The notes under the pieces were generated by a model, which was not told where the DNA came from, ran no database searches, and saw only the letters and a program-made list of their open reading frames with translations. A program made the translations under genes and the position numbers. 64,000 bases of DNA from Seohaeicola zhoushanensis (GTDB taxonomy: Bacteria > Pseudomonadota > Alphaproteobacteria > Rhodobacterales > Rhodobacteraceae). The stretch is taken from contig NZ_BNCJ01000006.1 of NCBI RefSeq assembly GCF_014656415.1, forward strand, positions 62,001 to 126,000, in the 5' to 3' direction. Positions 42,652 to 54,989 of the stretch are shown here, one piece after another (position 1 is the first letter of the stretch; every line of letters starts with the position of its first letter).

Positions 42652-43998
42652 TCAGATCGCCGCGGCCTCGACCGCCGCGACGATGTCGTCGACGGTGCGG
42701 TTCAGCAGGCCTTCATCCTCGCATTCCGCCATGACGCGGATCAGCGGCTCGGTGCCGGACTTGCGGATCAGCAGGCGGCCCTTGCCGGCCAGCTCGGCCT
42801 CGGCCCCGGCGATGGCGGCCTTTACCGCGCCACTGTCGAGCGGGGTCTTGCCGGCGGCAAAGCGCACGTTCTTGAGCAGCTGAGGCACCGGCTCGAACTG
42901 GCGGGCGAGCGCGCTGGCGGGCTGGCCCGACTGCACCATCGCCGCAAGGAAATGCAGCGCCGCCATCAGACCGTCGCCGGTGGTGGCGTAATCGGTCATC
43001 ACGATATGGCCGGACTGTTCGCCGCCAAGGTTGAAGCCGCCCTCGCGCATCCGTTCGACCACGTATCGGTCGCCGACGGCGGTGCGTTCGAGCCGGAGGC
43101 CGAGGCCGGCGAGGTGGCGCTCCAGCCCGAGGTTCGACATCACCGTCGCCACCAGCGCGCCGCCGGTGAGGCGGTCATCCACGGCCCAGCGGCTGGCGAG
43201 CAGCGCCATGAGCTGGTCGCCATCGGCCACGGCGCCGGTCTCGTCGATCATGATGACGCGGTCGGCGTCGCCATCGAGGCAGATGCCGACATCGGCGCCA
43301 TGGGCCACCACCATCGCCGCCGCCGCCTGCGGCGCGGTCGAGCCGCAGCCGCGGTTGATGTTGTGCCCGTCGGGGGCCACGCCCATCGGGATCACCTCGG
43401 CCCCGAGTTCCCAGAGCACCTCGGGCGCGGCGCGGTGGGCGGCGCCGTTGGCGCAGTCGACCACCACCTTGATCCCGTCGAGCCGCAGGTCGCGAGGGAG
43501 CGAGGATTTCACCCGCTCGCCATAGCGGAAACGGGCATCGTCGACCCGCTTGGCGCGTCCGATATTGGCGGCCTGGGCCGGTTCCACCCCGGCGTCGATC
43601 AGCGCCTCGATCTCGGCCTCGGCCTGGTCGGAGAGCTTGAAGCCGTCGGGGCCGAAGAACTTGATGCCGTTGTCCTGCGCCGGGTTGTGGCTGGCCGAGA
43701 TCATCACCCCGAGGTCGGCGCGCATGGAGCGGGTCAGCAGGCCCACCGCCGGCGTCGGCACCGGGCCGAGCAGCAGCACGTTCATGCCGGTCGAGGTCAG
43801 CCCGGCGGTCAGCGCGCTTTCGAGCATGTAGCCCGAGAGCCTTGTGTCCTTGCCGATCACCACGCGGTGCACGCCGCCGGCGTCACGGCGGAAGTAGCGG
43901 CCTACCGCAGCACCGATGCGCAGCGCCATCTCGGCGGTCATCGGATAGGTATTCGCGGTGCCGCGCACCCCGTCGGTTCCGAAAAGCTTGCGCGTCAT
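42652..43998 (-). CDS. glmM: phosphoglucosamine mutase
   Basis: A 448-residue phosphohexomutase that converts glucosamine-6-phosphate to glucosamine-1-phosphate for UDP-GlcNAc, peptidoglycan and LPS synthesis. It shows the start [12 protein letters not shown], the phosphoserine loop [19 protein letters not shown], the magnesium site DGDADRV and the phosphate-binding [14 protein letters not shown]. Length is standard. It lies three bases after folP in a folB-folP-glmM operon, the order often seen in alphaproteobacteria. Confidence 0.97.
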   Translation of the reverse strand: MTRKLFGTDGVRGTANTYPMTAEMALRIGAAVGRYFRRDAGGVHRVVIGKDTRLSGYMLESALTAGLTSTGMNVLLLGPVPTPAVGLLTRSMRADLGVMISASHNPAQDNGIKFFGPDGFKLSDQAEAEIEALIDAGVEPAQAANIGRAKRVDDARFRYGERVKSSLPRDLRLDGIKVVVDCANGAAHRAAPEVLWELGAEVIPMGVAPDGHNINRGCGSTAPQAAAAMVVAHGADVGICLDGDADRVIMIDETGAVADGDQLMALLASRWAVDDRLTGGALVATVMSNLGLERHLAGLGLRLERTAVGDRYVVERMREGGFNLGGEQSGHIVMTDYATTGDGLMAALHFLAAMVQSGQPASALARQFEPVPQLLKNVRFAAGKTPLDSGAVKAAIAGAEAELAGKGRLLIRKSGTEPLIRVMAECEDEGLLNRTVDDIVAAVEAAAI

Positions 43999-44001
43999 GA
44001 C

Positions 44002-45000
44002 CTACCTCACCGCTTGCCAGAGCCGGACGGCCTGGACCGTCTCGGGCACATCGTGCACCCGCAGGATTTGCACGCCCTGCGCCAGGGCCGCAAGCCCCAC
44101 CGCGACGGAACCGGGTGCGCGGCGGTCGGCCTGCGATTCCTGGCCGATGGTGCCGATGAACTTCTTGCGCGAGACGCCCAGCAGGATCGGCGCGCCGAGG
44201 GCGTGGAACAGGGCGATGTTCCTGAGCAGGGTCAGGTTGTGATCCAAAGTCTTGCCGAAGCCGATGCCGGGGTCGAGCAGGACCTGCGCGCGCGGCAGCC
44301 CCAGCCCCTCGAGCCAGTCGAGGCGGGCGGCGAGGTAGTCGTAGACGTCGAGCAGCACGTTGTCGTAGCGCGGGTTCGCCTGCATCGTCGCCGGGTCGCC
44401 TTGGGCGTGCATCAGGCAGACGGGCAGCCCCGCATTGGCGCAATAGGGTGCGAGGGCGGAGTCATATTCAAAGCCGCTGACATCGTTGATGAGATCGGCC
44501 CCTGCCCCGATGGCGGCCTCGGCGACCTCGGCCTTGCGGGTATCGACCGAGATCGGTGCGGTGCCGGCCTTGCGGATGCCCTCGATCACCGGGCGGATGC
44601 GGGCGATCTCTTCCTCGGGCGGGACGGTTTCCGAGCCGGGGCGCGTCGATTCCCCGCCGATGTCGAGCAGGCCAGCGCCGGCCTCCATCATCGCCAGCGC
44701 GCCCTCTACCGCCGCCTCGGTGGCGAAGTGGCGGCCGCCGTCGGAGAAGCTGTCGGGGGTGACGTTGACGATGCCCATGACCTGCGGCTGGGCCATGTCG
44801 AGCCCCAGCACCGGCGCGCGGGCGGCGCAGAGGCGGGCAAGCGTGGCGGCATCGGCCTGGTCGGCGGGCAGCACGCGGGGGGCCGCGTCGCGGCGGATCG
44901 CTTCGACATGGGTGAACCAGAGCGCGCCGCCGGCCAGGGTCAGCGCGCCTTCGGGCCGCGCCGTGCCATGTTGCAGCAGCGGGCGGAAATAGTCGGTCAT
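44002..45000 (-). CDS. folP: dihydropteroate synthase
   Basis: A 332-residue enzyme that joins 6-hydroxymethyl-dihydropterin pyrophosphate with p-aminobenzoate; it is the sulfonamide target. Motifs MGIVNVTPDSFSDGGRH, LLDIGGESTRPGSE, LINDVSGFEYD and LLDPGIGFGKTLDHN are intact. The protein has about 70 residues before the first motif, making it longer than E. coli FolP (282), as is common in this family of bacteria. It lies 24 bases after folB and just before glmM. Confidence 0.96.
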   Translation of the reverse strand: MTDYFRPLLQHGTARPEGALTLAGGALWFTHVEAIRRDAAPRVLPADQADAATLARLCAARAPVLGLDMAQPQVMGIVNVTPDSFSDGGRHFATEAAVEGALAMMEAGAGLLDIGGESTRPGSETVPPEEEIARIRPVIEGIRKAGTAPISVDTRKAEVAEAAIGAGADLINDVSGFEYDSALAPYCANAGLPVCLMHAQGDPATMQANPRYDNVLLDVYDYLAARLDWLEGLGLPRAQVLLDPGIGFGKTLDHNLTLLRNIALFHALGAPILLGVSRKKFIGTIGQESQADRRAPGSVAVGLAALAQGVQILRVHDVPETVQAVRLWQAVR

Positions 45001-45024
45001 TGGGTCATCTCCGTTGCAGGCCCG

Positions 45025-45942
45025 TCAGAGCCTTTCCTGGTCCACCGGCACCGCGCGCAAGCGGACGCCGGGGTTGGCGGGGAGTTCGGCACCGACCACG
45101 AGCATCTCCTCGGCCGCGAAGGTCGCGGCGAACCAGGCTGCCAGCGCCACCGCGTCGGCGGCCTGGGCCGAGGGGCCGTCGACCGCGTCGAGCACGATCT
45201 TGGAGGGCGCCCAGACGCTGATCTGGCCGTGTTTCATCGCCCAGTCGAGCTCGGTCCGGGTTTCGACCACCACGCAGCGCGGGTCGCGCGCGGCGAGCAC
45301 CCAGGCGTTCTGCTCGATCGCCAGCAGGTCGATGCGGCGCTGGGTCATGCGGTGGCCGGTGCGCGGCACCGGCAGATCATGGGCGCCGACGCAGAGGATC
45401 AGCGGGCGGCCCTCGGCCTCCATCTGGTCGAGCCAGCCTGCGAGATGCGGCGCGGCGATGGCGGCGTTCGAGAGGTAGACCAGCCGGGGATGCGGGCGGT
45501 CGTCGTCATGCGGTGCGACATCGGCGCGGCGGGCGCGGACGATCTCGACCCCCAGCGCGCCGGGGCCGCGGTCGAGCTTCTCGATGCGGACAAAGGCGCG
45601 GACGGCCTGGGGTTCGAGCAGGATGCGCTCGGCCACCCGTTCGGCCAGAGTCTCGAGCAGGTTCAGCCGCTCTTCGGACAGTTCGTGGGCGATGGCCTCG
45701 GTCACGCGGTCGTAGGAGAGGATGCGGTCGACGTCGTCGTCGATCGGGCCGGTGAGCGGTTGGACCTCGACCACCACGTTGAAGCAGATGCGCTGGCGGC
45801 GGCCGCGTTCGGACTGGAAGGCGCCGATGTCGACCTCGACCACATGGTCGCGCAGCGAGATGCGGTCGAGCGGACCGGAGGGCGCGCTGGCCAGCGACCG
45901 CTCGGAGGGATGCGCGAAGGCAAGGCGGATTTCAGAACTCAT
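45025..45942 (-). CDS. folB: dihydroneopterin aldolase with an extra C-terminal domain
   Basis: A 305-residue protein, more than twice the usual FolB length (about 120). Residues about 20-135 match FolB (SLRDHVVEVDIGAFQSERGRRQRICFNVVVEV, SYDRVTEAI, LNLLETLAERVAERIL, VRIEKLD with the catalytic Lys). Residues about 140-305 form a second domain with DRPHPRLVYLSNAAIAAPHLAGWLDQME and repeated aromatic and His residues; I do not recognise its fold. It heads a folB-folP-glmM operon. The extension could be a regulatory or second pterin-binding domain, but nothing in the sequence shows which. Confidence 0.9.
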   Translation of the reverse strand: MSSEIRLAFAHPSERSLASAPSGPLDRISLRDHVVEVDIGAFQSERGRRQRICFNVVVEVQPLTGPIDDDVDRILSYDRVTEAIAHELSEERLNLLETLAERVAERILLEPQAVRAFVRIEKLDRGPGALGVEIVRARRADVAPHDDDRPHPRLVYLSNAAIAAPHLAGWLDQMEAEGRPLILCVGAHDLPVPRTGHRMTQRRIDLLAIEQNAWVLAARDPRCVVVETRTELDWAMKHGQISVWAPSKIVLDAVDGPSAQAADAVALAAWFAATFAAEEMLVVGAELPANPGVRLRAVPVDQERL

Positions 45943-46032
45943 GTCGGGGCCTTCTCAGTTTCCACGCGAGAAGTCTAGGTTTTATCGCATCAGGCGGATG
46001 TGCCGGAGGCGTCGCCCTGCCAGCCGGATGCG

Positions 46033-47400
46033 TCAGGTGACGCGGAACCAGCTCATCATGCCGGCAGCCGCATGTTCGAGCATGTGGCAATGCAGCATCC
46101 ACTTGCCGGGGTTGTCGGCCACCATGGCGATCTGCACCGTCTCACGCGGCTGGACCAGCACGGTATCCCTCCAGGGGCCGAGGCTGCCATCGGCGGCGAT
46201 GGTGCGGAAATGGTGGCCGTGGGTGTGCATCCCGTGGGGGAAGACAGTTTCGTTGACGAAGGCGATGCGCAGCGTCTCGCCCCGGCTGAGGTCGAGGAAG
46301 GGATCGTGGCCCATGTCGACCTGGCCGTTCAGCGCCCAGAACTTGCCGAGTTGGGCGAGTTCGCGGGCGTTCATCTCGGTGCTGCCGAGGCGGCCGCCGG
46401 CCATGCCGCTCATCATGCCGCCCATCAGGCGCATGGTGTGCAGCGGCGCGGCGGCGGCATTGGCGATCACCGGCAGCGGGTTCGGCGGCAGGGCCGCGGG
46501 CGTGCCGCGCCGGGCGCGGGTGCCGGGCGCGACCTCGAAGCGCATGAGGCCATAGCCGCCGCCGGGTTCGATGCTGAGCAGGTCGGCCGCCTCGCCGGTC
46601 ACGTCGACGATCAGGTCGGCCCGCTGCGCCGGGGCCAGGGTGAAGCTGCCGCTGACCGGCACCACCGGTTCCAGCGGCATCCCGTCGAGCGCCACCAGCC
46701 AGCCTTCCAGCCCGTTCAGCCCGATCTCGAAGATCCGCGCATTGGCGACATTGGCGAGGCGCAGGCGCAGCCGGTCGCCGCGCGCGACCTTCACCGAAGG
46801 GTCGAAGCTGCCGTTGACGGTCACAAGGTTGCCGAGCCGGCCCTCGTGCGAGAGGTCGTGCATATTGTCGAAACCGCCGCTGATCGAGGCGTCGGCGCGT
46901 TCCAGCCGCCAGTCGTCGATCGCCAGCGGCAGGTCGTGGTCGACATCGGGGGCGTCGGCCTCGTCGACGATCAGCAGGCCATGCAGCCCGCGCGCGACCT
47001 GTTCAGAGGAATGGTTGTGGGCGTGGTACCAGTAGCTGCCGGCATCCGGCACGGTGAAATCGTAGTCGAAGCTGGCGCCCGGCTCGACCGCCGCCTGGGT
47101 CAGGTGCGGCACGCCGTCCATCGCGTTGTCGATGCGGATGCCGTGCCAATGCACCGCGGTCGCCTGCGGCAGGGCGTTGACCAGCTGGCGTTGCACCCGC
47201 GCGCCCTGCGCCACCCGGATCACCGGGCCAGGCGCGATGCCGTCATAACCCCAGATCTCGGTATCAGGGTAACCCTCCGGGGCGAGCTGGCGGCGACCGG
47301 GCCGCGCCTGCAGGCGCGGCAGCGAGGTGGCCCCGGCCAGGGCCGGCACAAGCGTCGTTGCGGCAAGCGATCCGAGCAGGGCGCGGCGGGTCAGCGGCAT
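46033..47400 (-). CDS. multicopper oxidase, Tat-exported
   Basis: A 455-residue periplasmic copper oxidase of the laccase/CueO type. A twin-arginine signal (LTRRALLGSLAATTLVPALAGA) starts the protein. Copper-binding motifs are complete: HWHGIRID, WYHAHNHSSEQ, HGMHTHGHHF and HCHMLEHAAAGMM. The last two carry the type 1 and trinuclear ligands. A methionine-rich stretch (MRLMGGMMSGMAGG) precedes them and may bind copper(I), as in CueO. Copper detoxification or phenol oxidation are the usual roles; no copper-export genes are beside it. Confidence 0.92.
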   Translation of the reverse strand: MPLTRRALLGSLAATTLVPALAGATSLPRLQARPGRRQLAPEGYPDTEIWGYDGIAPGPVIRVAQGARVQRQLVNALPQATAVHWHGIRIDNAMDGVPHLTQAAVEPGASFDYDFTVPDAGSYWYHAHNHSSEQVARGLHGLLIVDEADAPDVDHDLPLAIDDWRLERADASISGGFDNMHDLSHEGRLGNLVTVNGSFDPSVKVARGDRLRLRLANVANARIFEIGLNGLEGWLVALDGMPLEPVVPVSGSFTLAPAQRADLIVDVTGEAADLLSIEPGGGYGLMRFEVAPGTRARRGTPAALPPNPLPVIANAAAAPLHTMRLMGGMMSGMAGGRLGSTEMNARELAQLGKFWALNGQVDMGHDPFLDLSRGETLRIAFVNETVFPHGMHTHGHHFRTIAADGSLGPWRDTVLVQPRETVQIAMVADNPGKWMLHCHMLEHAAAGMMSWFRVT

Positions 47401-47764
47401 GGCGAGGCTCCTCTCTTTGCGGAGGCAAATTACCCTGTGCCCGGTGGCGCGTCACCTGCCTGCGCGGGCTGTTCACGGAAATGTCGGTCGTGCCTCTGCC
47501 CGACGGGCGAGCGGGATGGCAGGTGTGGAGATTGGGGGCGCTGCCCCCGCCGCGCCTGCGGCGCGACTCCCCTGGAGATATTTTTGAAGAAGAGAAGATG
47601 GGGGTGCGGCGCTGGAACGGTAGGGGCGGCGCGGGAGGAGATGCGTTCTGAGATTTTTGCGCGCTCGGGGCGGGATCGCTGCCGATGCCGCGGGTCAATC
47701 CGGAGCAGCGGGCATCAGAATGCGGCTGCGGCGCAGATCCGGGTGACGCGGCGCGGCCCGGGTG
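47401..47764. other. 364-base gap between multicopper oxidase and SleB-type hydrolase
   Basis: Both flanking genes are on the minus strand, so this gap should hold the oxidase promoter. The clearest structure is repeat copy B (47534-47601). I see no convincing small ORF, tRNA or consensus promoter elsewhere in it. Confidence 0.5.
47534..47601 (+). repeat. double hairpin plus GGAGATATTT repeat (copy B)
   Basis: Two adjacent hairpins (GGGGGC/GCCCCC, 47534-47548; CGCGCC/GGCGCG, 47551-47565) are followed by CTCCCCTGGAGATATTTTT and an AAGAAGAGAAG tail. The order matches copies A (1081-1145) and C (13503-13548). It points opposite to both neighbours' direction of transcription. Confidence 0.65.
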
Positions 47765-48412
47765 TCACTCGTTGCTGGCGGTGACGTAATTGCCGTTCCT
47801 GTAGAAGACATGCACCCCGATGCGCGCGGTCTGGGTGAAGCGGCGCGACCAGCTGGGGCGGACCGAGGTGTTGTGATAGTAAGTGGCACCATTGGTGATG
47901 CCGCCCGAAAGGCCGTCGATAACGGCGCGCGCCACCTTGGCGACCTGGCGGAAGGCATCGGGCTCGGCGATGACGTCCTTGTAGCCATCGCAGGTATAAG
48001 TGAACTGGCACTGGAAGCGGCGCCCGGTACCCTGCTTGATCACCGCGCAGGGGGTGGTCGGGAAGCGGGCGCTCTTGACGCGGTTCATGATCACCTCGGC
48101 CACCGCGAACTGGCCCTTCACCGTCTCGCCGCGCGCCTCGAAGTAGAGCGCCTCGGCCAGGCAGCGCCATTGCTCGTCACCCTGGGCCTCGGGCTGGCTG
48201 TCGAGCCAGCTCTGGGTATAGGCCATCGCCTCGGGGCGGACCCGCGCGCGGGGCTTGGAAACGGAGAGCATCGACTTCAGATGGCGGTCGGGCAGGCTGT
48301 TCAGGGTCGTCTGTTCGCGCTGAAACAGGTCCTTGAGCTTGGCGTCCGCGAAGGCATTTCCCGGCAGACAAAAGCTCACAGCCATCGCGGCCGCGATCAG
48401 AAAACGGTTCAT
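47765..48412 (-). CDS. SleB-type cell wall hydrolase
   Basis: A 215-residue exported peptidoglycan hydrolase. The signal peptide ends near NAFA. The Hydrolase_2 (SleB) domain occupies the second half: RCLAEALYFEARGETVKGQFAVAEVIMNRVKSARFPTTPCAVIKQG, then CQFTYTCDG and ATYYHNTSVRPSWSRRF. The glutamates in EALYFEARGE are the likely catalytic residues of this lytic-transglycosylase-like family. In Gram-negatives without spores these enzymes act on vegetative walls. It has its own start region and no operon partner. Confidence 0.92.
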   Translation of the reverse strand: MNRFLIAAAMAVSFCLPGNAFADAKLKDLFQREQTTLNSLPDRHLKSMLSVSKPRARVRPEAMAYTQSWLDSQPEAQGDEQWRCLAEALYFEARGETVKGQFAVAEVIMNRVKSARFPTTPCAVIKQGTGRRFQCQFTYTCDGYKDVIAEPDAFRQVAKVARAVIDGLSGGITNGATYYHNTSVRPSWSRRFTQTARIGVHVFYRNGNYVTASNE

Positions 48413-48543
48413 GACTAACCCCCAGGCAACGGCCCTGTGACGGACCCATCGGCGCTACGCGCTCGAAGGCAGATAGCCGACTTCGTCGAAATCGTCCAGA
48501 TTTTGGCGATTCGTCGGCGAAAATGCGCTTTTTTTCGGCAGAA

Positions 48544-51135
<2,592 letters not shown>

Positions 51136-51210
51136 TGCGGCACCTCGGAAAGACCGTTGCACAATAGGCCCGCTGCGACATCGCGCAAGGGGTCCTGGGT
51201 ACGCGGGCTG

Positions 51211-51272
51211 GCAAGGGCTTTCGAAAGCCCTTGCGCAGGCGGCTGCCTGCGAAGCCGTTTGGAAACGGCTTC
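51211..51272 (-). terminator. triple-hairpin cluster after glyS
   Basis: Three consecutive perfect hairpins: a 24-base palindrome centred on TTCGAA (51211-51234), GCAGGC/GCCTGC with a four-base loop (51235-51250), and a 10-bp stem GAAGCCGTTT with loop GG (51251-51272). It lies four bases after the glyS stop and probably terminates it. The layout echoes 38998-39060. Confidence 0.7.
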
Positions 51273-51276
51273 GCGC

Positions 51277-53496
51277 CTAGCCTTCGACGCGGGTGAGGTC
51301 GGCGACCGAGGTGCAGGTCTTGCGGATCTGGCTCAGCAGGTTCAGCCGGTTGCGGCGGATCACGGGCGAATCGTCGTTGATCTTGACCGCTTCGAAGAAG
51401 GCATCGACCGGAGCGCGCAGGGCCGCCATGGCCGCCACCGCCGCAGGGAAGTCCTGCTGATCGAGCGCCGGTCGGATCGCCTTCTCGGCGGCGTCGAGCG
51501 CGTCGAACAGAGCGGTCTCCTCCGGCACCTGGGCCAGCTTGCGGTCGGCGCCGAAGGAATATTCCACCCCGTCGGCGGTTTCCGCCTGGGTCAGGATGTT
51601 GTTGGCGCGCTTGAAGCCCTGCAGCAGGTTCACGCCCTCCTCGGTCTTCAGCACCCCGTTCAGCGCCTCGGCGCGCTTGACCAGCAGGGTCAGGTCGTCG
51701 TTGCCCGGCATGGCGAGGCAGGCGTCGATGATGTCGTGGCGGATGCCCTGGTCGCGCAGGTAGACCTTGAGGCGGTCGTGCAGGAAGGCCAGCAGGTCGT
51801 CGCTGGTATCCGGCACATGCCCGGTGATCTTTTCCAGCCAGGCCGGTGCGTTTTCGCCGAGGGTCTCGATCAGCGCCTTGGTCGCCGCGCCGAAGACGCC
51901 GTGCTGCGCGATTTCGCGGAGCAGCTCGTCGCGCAGCTCGGCTTCTTCGCCCGAATGCACTTCGATGTCGTGGCGCAGCAGTTGCGCGTCGATCAGCCGG
52001 TCGAGGTGCAGGGTCAGCCCGTTGGTCAGCACCAGGCGGATCACCCCCAGCGCTGCACGGCGCAGCGCGAAGGGGTCCTTGCTGCCCGTCGGCTTCTCGT
52101 CGATGGCCCAGAAGCCGGTCAGCGTATCAAGCTTGTCGGCCAGCGCCACGGCGACCGAAACCGGCGCGGTCGGCACGTCGTCGGAGGGGCCGAGCGGCGA
52201 GTAATGTTGCTGCGCCGCCGCCGCAACCTCGGCGTCGCCGCCCGAGGCCTCGATGTAATAGCGCCCCATAACGCCTTGAAGTTCCGGGAATTCCCCGACC
52301 ATGTCCGAGGAGAGATCGGCCTTGGCCAGCCGCGCGGCGGTTTCGGCCTTGCCGGCATCCGCGCCCACCATCGGCGCCAGCTCGCGCGCAAGCGCGGCGA
52401 TGCGGGCGATGCGTTCGGCCTGCGAGCCGAGCTTGTTGTGGAAGGTCACATTGGCGAGGCTGTCGAGCCATTCGCCCATGCCCGCCTTGGCGACCCGCAG
52501 GTCATTCTCCCAGAAGAAGCGCGCATCCGACAGGCGGGCCGAGAGCACGCGGCGGTTGCCCGCCAGCACGGTTGCGCCATTGTCGGCGGTCTCGCGGTTG
52601 GCCACGGTGATGAAGCGTTCGATGCGATCCGTCTTGGGGTTCTTCACCGAGAAGAACTTCTGATGCTCGCGCATCGAGGTCTGCAGCACCTCGGCCGGCA
52701 GGTGCAGGAAGTCCTCGCCGATAGGGCCCATCAGCACCACCGGCCATTCGACCAGCCCAGCGACCTCGGCCAGCAGACCCTTGTCCTCGACCACTTCCAG
52801 CCCGGCGGCGAAGGCCAGGTTCTGGGCGTCGTGCCAGATGTGATCGGCGCGCTCGGTGGCGTTCAGGATCACGTGGTTGCGCTTGAGCTTCGCGATGTAA
52901 TCCTCGAAGGAGGATACCGGAAAACGCCCCGGCGCCATGAAGCGGTGGCCTTCCGTGGTGTTGCCTGCGGCGATGCCCTCGATCTCCATCGGAACCACCT
53001 CGGCGCCGCCCTCATCGGTGAGGATGCAGAGGATCGACTGCAGCGGGCGCACCCAGCGCAGGGAACCGTTGCCCCAGCGCATCGACTTGGGCCAGGGGAA
53101 GGTGCGGATCGTATCCGCCAGCACCTCGGCAACGATCTCGGGCGCGGCGCGGCCGGGCTTGTCGATCACGGCGAAGAGCATGGTACCCTTCGGCGTCTCG
53201 CGCTCTTCGAGCTGGTCGCGGGTCAGGCCGGTGCTTTTCAGGAAGCCCTCGATAGCCTTCTCGGGCGCATCGGCCCTCGGCCCGCGGCGTTCGTCCTTCA
53301 GCGCCGGCGAGGCGGCGGGAAGACCCTGCACCGTCAGCGCCAGGCGGCGGGGCGTGGCAAAGGCCGCGGCGCCGGAATAGGTCAGACCGGCCTGCACCAG
53401 CCCCTCGGTGACCTTCGCGCGCAGATCCTCGGCGGCGCGCGCCTGCATCCGGGCGGGGATTTCCTCGGAGAAGAGTTCGATCAGAAGGTCGGGCAT
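51277..53496 (-). CDS. glyS: glycine--tRNA ligase beta subunit
   Basis: A 739-residue beta subunit of the alpha2-beta2 bacterial glycyl-tRNA synthetase, involved in tRNA binding and aminoacylation. It starts with the typical DLLIELFSEEIPARMQARA and carries segments such as EHQKFFSVKNPKT, LSDARFFWENDL, HNKLGSQAERI and VALADKLDTLTGFWAID, then the anticodon-binding domain. Length is normal. It is third in a glyQ-unknown-glyS operon; 36 bases separate it from the middle gene. Confidence 0.96.
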   Translation of the reverse strand: MPDLLIELFSEEIPARMQARAAEDLRAKVTEGLVQAGLTYSGAAAFATPRRLALTVQGLPAASPALKDERRGPRADAPEKAIEGFLKSTGLTRDQLEERETPKGTMLFAVIDKPGRAAPEIVAEVLADTIRTFPWPKSMRWGNGSLRWVRPLQSILCILTDEGGAEVVPMEIEGIAAGNTTEGHRFMAPGRFPVSSFEDYIAKLKRNHVILNATERADHIWHDAQNLAFAAGLEVVEDKGLLAEVAGLVEWPVVLMGPIGEDFLHLPAEVLQTSMREHQKFFSVKNPKTDRIERFITVANRETADNGATVLAGNRRVLSARLSDARFFWENDLRVAKAGMGEWLDSLANVTFHNKLGSQAERIARIAALARELAPMVGADAGKAETAARLAKADLSSDMVGEFPELQGVMGRYYIEASGGDAEVAAAAQQHYSPLGPSDDVPTAPVSVAVALADKLDTLTGFWAIDEKPTGSKDPFALRRAALGVIRLVLTNGLTLHLDRLIDAQLLRHDIEVHSGEEAELRDELLREIAQHGVFGAATKALIETLGENAPAWLEKITGHVPDTSDDLLAFLHDRLKVYLRDQGIRHDIIDACLAMPGNDDLTLLVKRAEALNGVLKTEEGVNLLQGFKRANNILTQAETADGVEYSFGADRKLAQVPEETALFDALDAAEKAIRPALDQQDFPAAVAAMAALRAPVDAFFEAVKINDDSPVIRRNRLNLLSQIRKTCTSVADLTRVEG

Positions 53497-53532
53497 CGGC
53501 GTGTCTTTCGCTCAGGCTGGCGGATGGCGGGG

Positions 53533-54063
53533 TTACTGGCCGGTCTCGGGACGCGGCGGGCAGTCTTCGCCCACCTGGGTGCCGTCATAGGCCTTTTCGC
53601 CGCAATTGTTCAGGTCGTTCCAGACATAGCCGCGCCCATCGCTGGTGATGGCGACGATCCGGTCGACCCCGTAGTGGATGTTCTTGTGGCCGAGGAAGGC
53701 GATGGCGGTGCCGTTCGCCAGTTCCTCGCCGATCTTCTCGGCGTCGAAGCAATCGAACCAGCCGGGCGCATTGCGCGGCTGCGGTTTCTCGGCGGCGACG
53801 TAGGTTTCGCTCAGCGTGGCCTGGGTCATCGTGGTGGTGAAGCAGGCCCGGTACCGGATCGGTGAGCTGTCGGCGTCGATGGCCTGGAAGTTGTCGTAGA
53901 GGATCGGCTCGGGTTCCCCGCTGCTGAGGCTGACGAGGGTCACGTCCTCGCCGGCCACGGCCTTTACCTCGTGGTAATAGCCATAGACCTGAAGGTAGTA
54001 GAGCGCTGCACCCGCGATGGCTCCGGACAGGATCAGCACGGTTCCGATGACCTTTCCGTTCAC
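53533..54063 (-). CDS. unknown membrane-anchored protein between glyQ and glyS
   Basis: A 176-residue protein with one N-terminal transmembrane segment ([26 protein letters not shown]) and a periplasmic-looking domain of about 145 residues with four cysteines ([32 protein letters not shown]). It starts at a GTG overlapping the glyQ stop (GTGA, 54060-54063), so it is coupled to glyQ. I recall similar genes in this position in Rhodobacteraceae but no experimentally known function. A part in tRNA charging is unlikely given the exported domain; the linkage may reflect shared growth control. Confidence 0.83.
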   Translation of the reverse strand: MNGKVIGTVLILSGAIAGAALYYLQVYGYYHEVKAVAGEDVTLVSLSSGEPEPILYDNFQAIDADSSPIRYRACFTTTMTQATLSETYVAAEKPQPRNAPGWFDCFDAEKIGEELANGTAIAFLGHKNIHYGVDRIVAITSDGRGYVWNDLNNCGEKAYDGTQVGEDCPPRPETGQ

Positions 54064-54989
54064 GCCGCGTATCCGCCTGCCTTGGTGGTCACGAATGCAT
54101 CGGCGCATTGCTTGGCCAGCGCCCGGACCCGGCCGATATAGGCCTGACGTTCGGTCACCGAGATCACGCCGCGGGCGTCGAGCAGGTTGAAGATGTGACT
54201 GGCCTTGATGCACTGGTCATAGGCCGGGTGCGCCATGACGATGCGCTTGCCGGTCTTGGGGTCGTCCGCCGGCTGGTCGAGGATCGCGCGGCACTCGGCC
54301 TCGGCCTCCTCGAAGTGCTTGAGCAGCACATCGGTATTGGCCACGTCGAAGTTCCAGCGGGCGTATTCCTCTTCGGTCTGCTTGAAGACGTCGCCATAGC
54401 TCAGCGGGATCGGCGACTGCGGGTCATTGAACGGCATGTCCATCACGTGCTCGATCCCGAGTACATACATGGCAAGGCGTTCAAGGCCATAGGTCAGCTC
54501 GCCCGAGACCGGCGCGCAGTCATGGCCGCCGACCTGCTGGAAATAGGTGAACTGGCTGACTTCCATGCCGTCACACCAGACCTCCCAGCCCAGCCCCCAG
54601 GCGCCGAGCGTGGGCGATTCCCAGTCGTCCTCGACAAAGCGGATGTCGTGCAGGCCCATGTCGATGCCGATGGCCTCGAGGCTGCCGAGATAGAGCGCCT
54701 GAAGGTCCGGCGGGCTGGGTTTGATCAGCACCTGGTACTGGTAATAATGCTGCAGCCGGTTGGGGTTCTCGCCATAGCGCCCGTCGGTCGGGCGGCGCGA
54801 GGGCTGCACGTAGGCGGCGGCCCAGGGCGCGCTGCCGAGCGAGCGCAGCGTGGTGGCCGGGTGGAAGGTACCGGCGCCCACTTCCATGTCATAGGGCTGC
54901 AGCACGGCGCAGCCCTTCGACGCCCAGTAAGCCTGCAACCGCAGGATGATTTCCTGGAAAGAGCGCGGAGCGCCTTGGGTCTGGTTCAT
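54060..54989 (-). CDS. glyQ: glycine--tRNA ligase alpha subunit
   Basis: A 309-residue catalytic subunit with class II synthetase motifs. Characteristic segments are [78 protein letters not shown] and [22 protein letters not shown]. It attaches glycine to tRNA-Gly together with GlyS. It heads an operon in which an unknown exported protein separates the two subunit genes, and its stop overlaps the start of that gene. Confidence 0.97.
   Translation of the reverse strand: MNQTQGAPRSFQEIILRLQAYWASKGCAVLQPYDMEVGAGTFHPATTLRSLGSAPWAAAYVQPSRRPTDGRYGENPNRLQHYYQYQVLIKPSPPDLQALYLGSLEAIGIDMGLHDIRFVEDDWESPTLGAWGLGWEVWCDGMEVSQFTYFQQVGGHDCAPVSGELTYGLERLAMYVLGIEHVMDMPFNDPQSPIPLSYGDVFKQTEEEYARWNFDVANTDVLLKHFEEAEAECRAILDQPADDPKTGKRIVMAHPAYDQCIKASHIFNLLDARGVISVTERQAYIGRVRALAKQCADAFVTTKAGGYAA

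Noticed and set aside
42952-45978. A long plus-strand open frame opposite glmM, folP and folB
   Set aside because: The minus-strand genes have complete catalytic motifs; the antisense translation is low-complexity His/Arg/Gly-rich.
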